DNA from: Coriaria nepalensis
Taxonomy: Eukaryota > Streptophyta > Magnoliopsida > Cucurbitales > Coriariaceae
DNA length: 64,000 bases
Reading direction: 5' to 3'
Assembly (NCBI GenBank): GCA_027186245.1
Contig: CP114489.1
Coordinates: 69,501 to 133,500, forward strand
The notes under the pieces were generated by a model. That model was not told the origin of the DNA. It ran no database searches and saw only the letters and a list, made by a program, of their open reading frames with translations. How positions within the stretch are numbered: position 1 is the first letter of the stretch; every line of letters begins with the position of its first letter. Of the stretch, positions 1 to 10,833 are shown one piece after another. Made by a program: the position numbers and the translations under genes.

Positions 1-481
1 TCAAACTGATTAGATATTTGAGGATGCTCATCAAACTGATTTTTTGAAAAGAACTAAAATATAAATTTTAAAAAAATCTGTTGTTTTTCTTCATAGCATT
101 TTTTTTTTGCACAAGTTGAGTCTACATAACCTAATTCTTAAATACATGTAATTTTAATTATTAAAAAAAATGATCCTTACTATCTAGAGCTCCCAACTTG
201 AAATTGGGAAAAATAAATTATTCCAATCTTCCATAACATAAATGACGAATTCTTCTTTCAAAACATGAATTATCTGCATCTAGTACTCAAAATGCATATT
301 CTTCCAACATTCATTTCGTAAGCTCTAATGTGAGTCGTTAGAGCGCTCAATGCATCTAACCTTTCTCTTTCAAGACCCTCTAACTCGATATGCAACTGAT
401 TCATAGTATTCGGGAGGAGTTATGTTGTTTTATAGGGTGATCTGCAACGATCTTTGTTGCACTTCCATAGGCAATACAAAA

Positions 482-925
482 TCATGACCATATACCAAAG
501 AATATGGTGTAGTAGACATATAAGTTTTTTTCCATTCTACAAGCCCATATAGTTTGTCTTAGAAGGTCATACCAGGATCTTGGATTATCCTTAATCATCT
601 TCTTAATTAAGTTTATCACTACCTTATTAGTTGCCTCGGCCCAATCATTATCTTGAGTGTAATAAGGTGTGGATGTGACCAATTTAAGGTCGCGTTCTTC
701 TATGAATTCAACAACTAAACCACTAGTAAATATAGTGGCGTTATTGATCGTAATAGTATCTAGAACTCCAAACCGATAAATGAACTTCTCTTTTAAGAGG
801 CCGATGACCTCCGACTGAGTCAACCTCTTCAGTGGCACAACTTCGACCCATTTAGTGAAGTAATTAGTTACGATAAGGATATGTGTGTGATGCTTACTTG
901 ACTCTAGATATATCTGATTGATCAC
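482..925 (-). pseudogene. Gypsy integrase core fragment
   Basis: The 147-residue open frame reads like a gypsy integrase catalytic core: YFTKWVEVVPL, then a TITINNATIF segment, then QDNDWAEATNKV and WACR. In active relatives the first two motifs carry catalytic Asp (TDYFTKW and TDNGTVF). Here both positions are Asn, so even this longest open piece could not catalyse strand transfer. It ends before the C-terminal chromatin-binding region. Confidence 0.8.
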
Positions 926-1659
926 GTCAATAACCCAATCTCTGAACGGCTAAGGTTTCGCGATAGGCTATATCTCTAGAGCAGACTACCTTTAGATCAG
1001 TCTATATTTCTAACAGCTCCTACATCCATTTGCATACCTGATGTAAATTTCAGGATGGTCGGCTAGTAAAAGCTGTGCCATTTGATTAGCCAGCGTATCT
1101 TTCGTCTGACATGATGAGATCTGCATATTCCATTATGGACCTCCCTCATAATGTCCATGCCTTTGGTGATTTCGAGGCATCTGAGGAGTAGATCGTCTTA
1201 TCCTCACCAATACAACTATGTTCCTAATAAAGTATAATTCAGAGCTAGTCGGTGGAGTTTAACTCAGTAGATCCTACTTGGGTTCTGAAGGTATTAGACA
1301 AGTGATCAACTTCAGTCGCCAGCCTCTTAAATTTCAAAATTGAAGACCAAGAACTTAACCTGCCTAGAAGCAAGAATCATGTGGTTCCTCTTATAGATAA
1401 TCACGGTCCTCAAGGAACCCTCTAATATACTTAAACCAACTGCTAATTATGGCATACCATTAGTTTCGCCATTGAAAGATTAAGAGATATGGTTTAATGC
1501 CTACTCATCAAATTCTAAAAGCTAAATAGCTAAAGTAAAAATATCTAGTCAGTCTGGGGTTGGCACATTTGTAATCCTTGGATATCTGTTTAACTACTAA
1601 CTGAGAGTCACCAAAAATTGATATGCAGGAAGCACTGAGCTCTAACAATATTTCCAAGC

Positions 1660-1842
1660 CTAAATCAAGGCTTCATACTCCGCCTGATTATTTATGCAAG
1701 GAAAATGAAACTGGAAGGACCATGTACTATGAATGCCTTCTGGCGACTTAATAGAAATTCCCGTCCCTACTATGTGCTCAATATTGGACTTGTCGAAGTA
1801 TAACTCCCAACTGGACTGCTCAAAATGTAGCACCTCAAACAC
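1660..1842 (-). pseudogene. Gypsy RNase H fragment (archaeal-type, Tat lineage)
   Basis: The fragment contains SSWELYFDKSN near its start and NNQAEYEALI at its end. These match the first Asp strand and the Glu-containing helix of the additional RNase H domain of Tat/Retand-like gypsy elements. Conserved Gly-Ala residues after the first Asp are altered. Only 60 residues remain open. Confidence 0.75.
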
Positions 1843-2394
1843 ATCTTTGCAGTCGTTTGGAAACAGCTTAGAAGGATGGTCTACTAGGAAATCGAATAAT
1901 GCTTGTCTTTTAACTAATTTCTAAGGAACATATTGTAAATTGAACTTGGCCAACGATAAGGCCCATTTGCCTAAGCATCCCCTAAGAATTGGCCAAGATA
2001 ACAAGTATTTCACAAGGTCGGTTCGGGTTATCACTAGAACTTGGGTATTTAATAGACAATGCTAAAGCTTTGTAATGAAGCCAGACACAACTTCTCAATA
2101 GAAGTATATCGTACCTTAATACGAGTTAACACCTTGCTAAGATAGTAAATGGCATGCTTGTGCTTTGCGTTGTTCTCCTAAGCTAAGAGACAGCCGATAT
2201 ATTCAACATTTTTCAAAATAAATAACAGCACCGACACACTTATCACGGCTAGGGCGAGCATTGGTGAACTAGCTAGATATTGCTTGATACTATTGAATGA
2301 TTCTTAATGGTTGGGCAGCTAAACAAACTCATCCTCCTGCTTTAACTTGAGCATAATACTGAACACCCTAGTTTCCCCGGCCAAATTCAATGGT

Positions 2395-2571
2395 CAACCT
2401 CTTTAGGTGGATGAGCTTTAATGATGGCTTTGGTGTTTCGATGTTCAACCTTTATGCCTATTTGATGTATGAGAAACCCTAGAAATTCCCTATCAATATA
2501 CCAAAAGCACATTTTAGCGGGTTCATTTTCAATTTATGAACATTTGAACCAATGTCTTTTGCCATCATGTT
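2395..2571 (-). pseudogene. Gypsy reverse transcriptase, C-terminal part (left of the copia insertion)
   Basis: Translating the minus strand by eye gives KLKMNPLKCAFG, then GNFLGFLIHQIGIKVEH, then KAIIKAHPPKEVD. This is the standard gypsy RT segment LNPxKCAFGVxxGKFLGFxVxxxGIxxxPxKIxAI. Just upstream comes a degenerate stretch corresponding to the region after the YIDD catalytic motif, which is cut at 2571/2577 by the copia element. The matching N-terminal part is at 6527-6830. Confidence 0.75.
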
Positions 2572-2576
2572 AGACT

Positions 2577-3721
2577 TGTAATAAGTTGTATATATAATAA
2601 CCAGAATACAGTAAACAGTAACTATGAAAACGATGATGCTATAAAACAGAATAATATGTAAAATAGAATTTGTAAGAAACAGAACGAAATAGTCAAATGG
2701 AACAAAACATAATGTGTAAAAAATAAAATAGAATATAATCTGTAAAAATAGAATAGACTAGTAAAACAGAACATAATAGAATCTGGAAAAATTAAATAGA
2801 ACAGTAAAATAAACAAAACAGAATATGGTAACAGAACCAAACAGTAAAAGAAAATCAAACCGAAGCCTGTTATGCAACAGTTTCCTTAAAACAGATTCGC
2901 TCATTCACGTCGGTGCAGAAGGTTGAACGGCGTCTGTCTCCAAGGATACAACGGAGATGAATAGTAGCGACGCACCACCGAACTATTCCCGGTGAACTCA
3001 AACAGTGGCTCGAACTCTACCACACTAGAAACTTAGAACTTTAGAGGGAGGAAGGAAATTAGAGGGATGAGAGATTTAGTTTTTGATTGTATTTTTTTTC
3101 AAATAGAAGGAAGATGTCAATTTATAGGCTCATGAGAAGAGAAAAGATTAATGAGAATTAACTTGGGTTTAAATATGATGAAATTAAATTTCATCCTTTC
3201 ATCTTCAACCTTTCATCTTCAACCTTTCATCTTCAAACCTTTCATCTTCTGCAGAAGAAGAAAAAAAAATATCCGGGAGAAAACCAAAAAATGAGGGTCA
3301 AGGCAAATCGAGTCGTTTTCGGGCCGACATTCGGCGAGCCCAAGTGTAGGCACACACGAGCTAAGCTCGATCCGGTCCGGATTTGCACCCCCCCTATAGG
3401 AGTGAGTAAGAGAGAGCATTCTAGTTGATATTTTATTACCCATTAACAAATGTGCAATTCTATATAAACACTCTCTCACTTGTTCTCATTTCCAATGTGG
3501 GTTAAAATTTTCTTCTTTATTTTTTCTTCAAACCATTTCAATGGTTGTACTTTGAGATTCAATTTCTCATTCACCCATTAATCATTTTGAGCGTACCATA
3601 TACCGATTTGAAGCTCTCACGAAAGAGAATCTGAATCAGCTTTGACTTTTCATTTACACGAAGTGGGCCCCACTCAAAATCAAGCATAAACATAGCATGT
3701 TGATATGCTAATTTTCCAACA
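2577..3721 (-). repeat. Copia 3' LTR (about 1145 bp)
   Basis: Minus-strand termini are TGTTGG at 3721 and CA at 2577. A purine run (TGTGGGGGAT, plus 3722-3731) lies immediately upstream on the minus strand, as expected for a polypurine tract. About 255 bp into the LTR is a TATA-like TTATATAG (plus 3458-3466). The first 85 bp (3636-3721) are nearly identical to 6437-6521 at the other end of the element. Confidence 0.8.
3190..3250. repeat. Short tandem repeat inside the copia LTR
   Basis: About four units of a 14-base motif, CTTTCATCTTCAAC, follow one another with small changes. It lies in the presumed U5/R part of the LTR. Confidence 0.8.
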
Positions 3722-4327
3722 ATCCCCCACATAAATGAAATTGACAGATTAACTAAAATACACATTTTTTTATATTAAAACGTTTTTGACCTGGAGATAG
3801 AGTTCGACGGTTTGAAACCTACATAGGATAGGTAGATCTCAACCTTTGAACCTTCCCTTGTAAAAATACATTGATTTTACTGGCTGATCAGTAGACATGA
3901 TGTCTTCGAAGTGTTCTGCCGTTCATGTAAATAATAATGTACTTCACACAGGAATCTTACCTGACACACTTGAGTTCTCATTGTTATGTTCATTTTGGCC
4001 TTGAACATCTGCCTGGTTCTGCAAGAGTTGATGAGAATTATGCCCAAGTTAATTCCCTTAGAAGCGGCCCCACTTCTCTCTCACATAGGTTATTCTTAAT
4101 CAAGAGTAACCCGTTTTACTCTGCTCAAATTTTCGGCGCCTAAGAATCATTAAAAGCATAGCTTATCCTTTCTCTTACGGGCATCACTGTTTCATCATGG
4201 GAATGGATAGGATGATACCTCCCCCACAATGATACAATTAAGTCTTATACAACTAGGTTGTCCCTTTGAACCTAGATCTTGGGATCTCTAGTCAACTAGG
4301 TTGGGTTTCCATTGTATTGACTTACTC

Positions 4328-4425
4328 TTTCATGGGCTTTAGTCTCATTGCCCTTGATGATTTTTCAACTAACTCTCTATTTAACCCTTTAGTTAGCGAA
4401 TCCGCAATGTTATCCATGGATAATT
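4328..4425 (-). pseudogene. Copia pol C-terminal tail (RNase H end)
   Basis: The minus strand reads DNIADSLTKGLNRELVEKSS followed by RAMRLKPMKE and a stop. This is the typical end of copia RNase H (KENIADPLTKGL...GMGLKP). Upstream (right) the recognisable pol sequence stops abruptly and gag follows after about 450 bp of unrecognised sequence, so nearly all of pol is deleted. Confidence 0.75.
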
Positions 4426-4969
4426 ATAATTGAGAGTAGTTTACTAAAACTTTTCCAGATAGCCTTCTTGAAGTTTTAATATTTATCTTCTAACAATAAA
4501 ATTTTGGACTATAAGATTTTATGTCCTAGCCCTCTTATTTATTTTCTTGTTCTTGAGTATGATAAACACTAGAATTCGTTTATACTTTGTTCATTTTGAA
4601 CATTCTCATAAATGTATGTTTAAGAAGAACATATCTCTTCTTATGGATTAAACCAAGAAGTTTGACATTCATTTTAGATAATGACCTTGTTTATTTTCTC
4701 ATGTAAAAGTTTAGTATATGATCCATGTTAATTATTCTACGCATAGAATCATAATTAACATATTCTAATCTAGCATGCTATAGATTATAAAGACACAAGC
4801 AACTAATAAAATAGCTAGCTTTATTTTATTAATTTCTCAAAGGATCATTACACATCATTTAGCTTATAAGCTCATCCATCAAACTTTTCCCACTTTTAAA
4901 CAAAATAAACTAAGCGGAGAGATCAAGATCTGAGACATCTTGAGCAATATCTTCCACCATATTCGATTC

Positions 4970-5803
4970 TTAGCTTGATTTCTTTTTTGGGAGCCTACAA
5001 TCCGAGGCTTTGTGACCCATCTTGTCACAGTTGAAGCATTTCCCTTGAAACTTAGTTTGCTTCTTTGAGACTCCTCCTTTCGGTCCCAACTTAGACCATT
5101 TGCTAGTTCTTTTAGAATCCTGACTATATTCCACAACATTAGCCTTTGCCCCATGTTGAATAATATCTTTCTTATCGAAATTTTGATTATCTTCTTCAAT
5201 TCGAAGTCGAACAATCAAATTTTCGATATTCATCTCCTTTCGCTTATGCTTAAGGTAGTTTTTGAAATCCTTCCATCCAGGTGGAAGCTTCTCAATAATA
5301 GCAGCTACTTAGAAGGTTTCACTTAAAGTCATCCTCTCGGCATGAATCTCATATAAAATTACTTGAAGTTCTTGAACCTGATTGACTACAGTCTTGGAAT
5401 CTACCATTTTATAGTCAAGGAACCAGCCCACAATAGCCTTCTTAGCACCGACATCCTCGGTTTTATATTTATGGTCTAAGGCATCCCATAGCTCCTTCGA
5501 TGTTTTCTTTGTACTATACACGGAGTACAGAGAGTCGGTCAAACCATTCATTATATAATTCCGACACAAAAAGTCAGAATGATTCCAAGCATCAACCGCA
5601 CTAACCGCTTGGACATCATGCTCATCATCTCTGAGCGTAGGAACACTTTCCTTTAAGAATCTCACAAGATTCAGTGTAGTCAAGTAAAACAACATCTTTT
5701 GATGCCACCTTTTGAAATTCTGTCCATTGAATTTCTCAGGTTTCTTACCATGGTTCACAGGAAGAACCACAGAATGAGTGACTCGAGTGATAGAAGGGGT
5801 CAT
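4970..5803 (-). pseudogene. Copia gag with one in-frame stop
   Basis: The frame from 5803 reads a copia-type gag: KFNGQNFKRWHQKMLFYL near the start, KELWDALDHKYKTEDVG in the middle, and a CCHC zinc knuckle CFNCDKMGHKASDC near the end, followed by a basic tail. A TAA at 5309-5311 interrupts it, but the next open stretch (5233-4970) is in the same frame, so one nonsense change separates two otherwise continuous halves. The gag is the best preserved part of this element. Confidence 0.85.
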
Positions 5804-6420
5804 CTCGATAGCAGCAGCTTGTCGGCTACTTTCAGATTCAATTTCTGAGGGAGTATCTTAGTAACTAAATAGTTATAAATCATTAAAACTCATAAAGAAA
5901 AAACTGTTAACAACTTCCAAAGTAAATTGTTAAAAGCCATTGCATTTTTGAAACCATATGCATTAATTTTGCACTGATGCAAATTAATTCCAAACAATCA
6001 CAAAATAACTTTAAACCATTACGAATAAATTTCGAACCAGTTTGAACTAATTTCGAAATTGTTATAACTTTAACTAGACATTAAGGGTTTATTTAATTAA
6101 TTATTTTAATTGCTACAAATTAAAGTCGTAGCATCAATAATCAAATGTAAACCGGTTACAAAATAAATTTGTAAACCGATCAATTAAATTTGAAAACCGT
6201 TACATTATTTATTTGTAAAATTATTACAAAATTTCTAATAAATTATAATACAATTATAATTGTCAATTATGTATTAATTGATCATACCAATAACCACAAT
6301 ATAAATTAGATTCAGTTCATGCTTTAATCCAAACTTTATAATTAAGATACTAATTAATCTCTATCGCACCCAATTTTTTTTTTTTTTGTAATTATAATTC
6401 AAGATATATAAACACAATCA

Positions 6421-6521
6421 GATATATAAACACAATCAGCTTTGACTTTTCGTTTACATGAAGTGGGCCCCACTCAAAATCAAGCATAAACATAGCATAT
6501 TGATATGCTAATTTTCCAACA
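6421..6521 (-). repeat. Remnant of the copia 5' LTR
   Basis: Positions 6437-6521 match 3636-3721 with a few changes, ending in the same CCAACA. Left of this the match stops. At the break a 19-20-base motif, ATATATAAACACAATCAG, occurs twice in a row, so the LTR was truncated and the junction duplicated. Confidence 0.8.
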
Positions 6522-6526
6522 AGACT

Positions 6527-6830
6527 TCCATGATGTTGTGGTCAAGTCATGGAAGAGAGCATTTATAGCTCCTTTATAGGTTTCCCCGATAATCATTAAT
6601 TCGAAGAGCATCACTACCCATTCGAATACTCTAATCACGATGGGACATCAGAACGTGGTCTTATAGACATTGACTTTAGCTATGAAGATCTGGTTATACC
6701 CTAAATGTTTGTCCATGAATGATAAGAGTTCATGTTTGGTCGCTCCGTCAACTAATTGGTTTCCCCTTTGGGGTAGCCAAATTTAAGTTTCGGAAGTCTA
6801 TACATACCCTTAACTTACCATTTTTTTAAT
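6527..6830 (-). pseudogene. Gypsy reverse transcriptase, N-terminal part (right of the copia insertion)
   Basis: The minus strand can be read, with shifts, as RVCIDFRNLNLATPKGE, then KHELLSFMD, then GYNQIFIAKVNVYKTTF, then a segment like AINALFHDL. These are consecutive gypsy RT motifs before YIDD. Two single-base shifts and a stop are needed, so the coding frame is dead. It meets the copia end at 6521 and resumes at 2571. Confidence 0.75.
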
Positions 6831-7547
6831 GACGGGAATGAAATTAGACAATCCACTAAGAATATCTTAAAGTTTGGACGAAGCCGGTCTTATGCAACCA
6901 TTCAATTTTTTCCTTTACTTTTAAGGTCACCTCGGTTAACATCCACCGAGGTAGTTGTTGGAAAGGTTTATACAGGGTTTGATCGATAAATGATGCTCAA
7001 CTAATGACCGATAAATTTCAGGAATTTCATGGTAATCCTAAGTAAAATAATAAGTGTACGCCGACAATAACTTTATCTTTTCAGCGGACTGGCTGAGGAT
7101 TCTCGGTAGACCCTAAGTTTATTTCAATCAGTGGATCTTATACATCGACTCTTAGATCATCTAGCTTGGCTAAGGCGAGGTCTAACTCATCCATTTTTAG
7201 GCTGTTTTCTACCTTTCTCATTCGACCGTTTAGGCATTCCTCCGTCTACCATGCCGAATATTTCCTCTCGACGGCCGTAATGGCCGTTGTCAGGTTTGGA
7301 CGTTAATCAAAATACCATAGTAGTTTTTCTATTCATGATTCGGCTGGGCTCTGCCGAAATGGGTAAAGTCTTAGTGTCTTATTCATCAACTCGTCATTGG
7401 ACGATTTAGGTATTAGTTTGGAAGTCGAGATGATTCTGACCACTTTACCATTTGCTTTGATAACTTTGATAGGGTCGGCACTCTTGTTGTAGAAAGCGGC
7501 CTCTATAACGTGGGATGGGTCTTGCTTCCGACTTGATCATTTCTGCC

Positions 7548-7847
7548 TCATCTCCATTCCAAAACAAAAGTGCTAGGTGCAAAGACGAAGATGTAAGAAT
7601 TAGAATGGATCCAATCCCTCCCAAGCAAGGCATTATAGGAGGCAGTCATGTCGACCACAAAGAATGTGGCTAATGATAACTTTATCACAACCATCATCTC
7701 TAATGGTAGGATGCCCCGTACCTTTAACATTCCACCGGCGAAGTCGCCAATGGTTACCTTGGTCGGGATCATGTCATTTGCACTCTTATCCAACACTTTC
7801 ATCATGGATGTCGGTAAAATGTTGACAACTACTCCATTGTCGATCAA
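7548..7847 (-). pseudogene. Gypsy aspartic protease region
   Basis: The 99-residue frame contains MIDNGVVVNILP and later SYNALLGRDWIHS. These match the plant gypsy retropepsin pattern (LIDNGSSANIL...YNAILGRPWLH). The catalytic triad region Asp-Ser/Thr-Gly is changed to Asp-Asn-Gly here, in line with the Tat-type variant (DNGSS) or decay. Confidence 0.7.
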
Positions 7848-8479
7848 CGTGCGGCTAATCGATACCCCTTATAGGTATACTTTAATATAAATGGGCTTAA
7901 TGTGGCAAGACATATGGGAGGACGACTTCTCAAAGATAACCTTTTTTGAGCCATCTTCCTCTACTTCCATTTTGACCGAGCTAACAGCTTTAGACAATCA
8001 GGATGGAGCTGGCAACTCTAAGACGATTGTTTCATCCTCATATGCATCAGCTTCTTCCGGAGGAATTTTTATATCCACTAGAAAGTTTATTGATGATGAG
8101 ACCATGTTACAATCTATCCAAATTGATGACAATCCCTTTCGAACCAAGCTCTCCCTTTTGTTCTTTTTGGCAACCTGACTTAGCTGTTATTTTTTATGTT
8201 TCCGAGTATGCCGGTTTCCTCTTAGAATTTTGGGTGTTCTAGCCGCTTCTATGCCATTCAAATTGGCCTTGGGGGAACAACTATCTTGGGCTTTTTTTTG
8301 TATGGCAGGCAGATCCTTTACCAAAAGGTTAGTGGTTCGACCACCTTTCAGGTAGGAGCGATAAACCCTCGATCAATTAACCGTGTCTTTATCTCCATAG
8401 TGACTCCAAAAAGCCTCGGCCTCAGGTATATATGACTAGCACAGAGAATATAAGGGTACACATTAGATGGACGGCTTGG

Positions 8480-8821
8480 CTAATCAGTAGCCACATTATG
8501 ACGATAAGACTTGTGGTCAGATGCCACTGTTCTAGTCCGTATATTGACCCGGACGAAGTTCAAATGGTCGGTCGGTTGTTGGCGGCGCATGACCCATCCC
8601 ATCTTTCCATTAAGGTAAGAATGTAAATGAACTATGGCAACATTAGTCGTTGATGGGAAAAGGTTGGAATCAACTCCCATAACGAGTGGTTCCTTAAAAC
8701 TTAGAAGCCATTTGTAATCGTTTATCCAATGACAGTAAGAATTATGATACGTACAATAATTCTTACTCCGTACCTCATCGGTCGACGGCAGCTTATGGCC
8801 AGGCGGGGTCTTTAACTTCAA
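8480..8821 (-). pseudogene. Gypsy gag C-terminal CCHC-like region
   Basis: The segment CTYHNSYCHWINDYKWLL resembles the gag zinc-knuckle-like motif CxYHxxxGHxTEDCxxL of Tat gypsy elements. Gly and the last Cys are replaced, so it is degenerate. It lies between the gag capsid piece and the protease as expected. Confidence 0.6.
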
Positions 8822-9236
8822 CTTCTTATCCCTCTCGTATGGGTATCTCTTGACCGTTTGTTGGCCTATTCACTTCCTAGGAGTCGGGAGCATAACTCGT
8901 TTGTCACTGATTATTTCAAAAATGTTTTAAGTCATAGTTGGGTTTTTGATAATAAACCTCAGCTAATGGTCCTTTCATGTAGGCATCTTCCTTCAGTAGA
9001 CCTTCGTATCTAGCGCCTTTATGGATAACTCAAAAAAGTTTCAGAATTCCATTACTTTGAACTTCTTTCGGATTTCAATTTCTATACCGTTGACAACCAA
9101 CTTGACGAATTCCTCCTCTAGGAGAGCTACATGGCAACCGTTCCTTAGTTGCTTGAACTGAGCCAGGAAAGCCTATGATGATTCGCCTGTTCGCTGGGAT
9201 AAGCAGGATAAGTCGGCCATCGTAACCTCTGGTTGT

Positions 9237-9548
9237 CTATGATAGAATTGGGTATGGAAATGTTATTCCATATCCCAATGAAGTCCTTATTGAATTAGGT
9301 GGTAGCTTTGTATACCAAGTGAAAGCCTGTCCAATTAAGAAGTTAGCGAAAAACAGGATCCGTAGCATATTGTTATCACCAGCCTCACCACACTGCATTG
9401 TGAAATGGCCGATGTGTTCCACAGTTGACTGATATGGATCATTCTTGAAGAATATGGTGAAGTCCGAGGCCCGATATCCACGAGGGAAAGGTTTTCGGTT
9501 GATCTCCTCGAGATACAGTTTATGGTACATGGCCGAGGCGGCTACCAT
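9237..9548 (-). pseudogene. Gypsy gag capsid region
   Basis: The frame reads RKPFPRGYRASDFTIFF, then STVEHIGHFTMQCGEAGDNN, then ANFLIGQAFTWYTKLPPNSI. This is the diagnostic retrotransposon gag block (FxG...EHIxxFxxQ...L...AFxWY..LPPxSI). It ends in a frame break, with the remaining gag downstream also fragmented. Confidence 0.85.
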
Positions 9549-10119
9549 ACGGTAGGACTGTAGATGTTCTATATGATATTAAATAGTTGATCTCGATCCA
9601 CCATCGACTACACATGAGCAACCTATCTTGGTGGCTGGTTGGCCACCATTGATGGGTAAAAAGGAATGTTCATCCATAACTCACCAACTCGTGGGTTGAT
9701 ACGAGTGGCATGCCGGCAACGGCCAATTGTTTATCATGCCTCGATGTATCATTGAATTGATGCGGTGGGTTTGGGTTCGCAACGCCTCTGCCATCTCTTT
9801 TTCAAACTTTTTTGCTTGATTTTTTATAATTCAATTTAACATGGACTCAAGTCTAAAATTTTTTTCTCTTCATCAAACTTTCTTCCATGATTTAATATTT
9901 CCTCTCTGGCTTTTCATTTTGCATGCTTTCAAATTAGAGATTTTTTCTTTTTTCTTTTTTTCAAACCCATTTTTTCTATGGGCCTATTCGACTGTGCTAG
10001 TTTTTTCTGCCTTTTTTTATTTTTTTTCTTTTTAGACCAATTTTTTAAGGATCATTTTTTTATATTTATTTAGGCGTATCTTCTTCATCTACCTTAGACC
10101 AAAAAGCAGATATGAAGAG

Positions 10120-10249
10120 AGCTTTGAGCGGCGGCGATGGCTTCTTCTCCTTCAGGCCGCGATGGCTTCTTCTCCTTCTTCCTCTTCTCTTCGGCAAGCT
10201 CTTCTTCTTCTTCCTCTCTTTTCTTCTTTTTCTTTTTTGCCGATGCCAT
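10120..10249 (-). pseudogene. Gypsy gag N-terminus, Lys/Glu-rich
   Basis: The minus strand starts MASAKKKKKKREEEEEE, continues LAEEKRKKEKKPSRPEGEEA and soon reaches a stop. It lies just downstream of the primer-binding site, where gag should begin. The plus strand shows this as a long CT-rich tract. Confidence 0.5.
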
Positions 10250-10280
10250 GATCGAAGCTAACGCAATCCCTTAAGAATAG

Positions 10281-10293
10281 GACGCTGATACTA
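10281..10293 (-). other. Probable tRNA primer-binding site of the gypsy element
   Basis: The minus strand reads TAGTATCAGCGTC directly inside the 5' LTR, close to the TGGTATCAGAGC primer site complementary to initiator tRNA-Met used by many plant LTR elements. The position, four bases from the LTR end, is right. Confidence 0.6.
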
Positions 10294-10296
10294 TAT

Positions 10297-10487
10297 TGAA
10301 ATTTTAGGAGGAGTTGAGGCAAGAACGCAGTGGATTTTCTAATGGATTTCTTGCTTACTTCTTATAGCAGCTTTGATATCTATTTATACTAAAAAATACA
10401 ATTAATTACAAATACATTAAACTCATATTTAATTACCAATATAAGCAATTTTTAACATGACTAAAACTAACACTAAAAATCTCAACA
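10297..10487 (-). repeat. Gypsy 5' LTR (about 190 bp)
   Basis: Minus-strand termini are TGTTGAGA at 10487 and TTTCA at 10297. It carries GTATAAATAGATA (near 10380), a good TATA box pointing into the element. The flanking five bases CTTAC (10488-10492) would be the target duplication, but its partner lies outside the window. The boundary is inferred from termini plus primer site, not from comparison with the second LTR. Confidence 0.6.
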
Positions 10488-10833
10488 CTTACATCAAACT
10501 ATGATTCTCAGACTAAGAAATCACAAAAACAACATGCTTTCCACCTACTATACAGTGGACAGATATCATACTTTTGCAGCCTAAAGTTAATATGACTTCA
10601 AATTCTAACAAATATAACACAGACTATCTTTACTACATTAACAAAGAGAGAGAGACTGAACGAAAGAGAGAAGCTTTTATTGACATTATTACATCTACTT
10701 TGCATGCACATCTGATACTGATAGTAGGAAATGGAAACTAAAGATAAGAAACAGGGTATAGCATAAACATACTTACTACATTAAGTGATACGTGATTTTC
10801 TCAAATCTGATTATCATAACAGAGGATAGGAGG
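10488..10833. other. Intergenic, no gene seen
   Basis: AT-rich DNA between the gypsy LTR and the broken gene on its right, with a short GA run near 10645. I see no coding or RNA feature. Confidence 0.5.

Larger units (their letters stand above)
2577..6521 (-). mobile_element. Internally deleted Ty1/copia retrotransposon nested in the gypsy element
   Basis: The element begins TG at 2577 and ends CA at 6521 and is flanked by the 5-bp repeat AGACT (2572-2576 and 6522-6526). On the minus strand it holds an LTR start, a leader, a copia-type gag, then directly the last codons of pol, a polypurine tract and a complete 3' LTR. Protease, integrase and most of reverse transcriptase are missing. The 5' LTR keeps only about its first 100 bp. 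The flanks join gypsy reverse transcriptase on both sides, which confirms the nesting. Confidence 0.85.
1..10487 (-). mobile_element. Degenerate Ty3/gypsy LTR retrotransposon, Tat-like lineage, interrupted and running off the left edge
   Basis: Read on the minus strand from right to left, the order is LTR, primer-binding site, lysine-rich gag start, gag, CCHC-like region, aspartic protease, reverse transcriptase, RNase H, integrase. This is the gypsy order (integrase after RNase H). All frames are broken by stops and shifts, so it is dead. The RNase H has the WELYFD...NNQAEYEAL pattern known from the extra archaeal-type RNase H of Tat elements, which suggests that lineage. The second LTR is not in the window. 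A copia element at 2577-6521 splits the reverse transcriptase. Identification is by protein motifs recalled from the family. Confidence 0.85.

Noticed and set aside
3219..3479. An 86-codon frame
   Set aside because: It lies wholly within the copia LTR and is not conserved coding sequence.
3937..4143. A plus-strand frame that could be an antisense gene in the copia element
   Set aside because: It is in the non-coding region between pol tail and 3' LTR, on the opposite strand to the element's genes, and without motifs.
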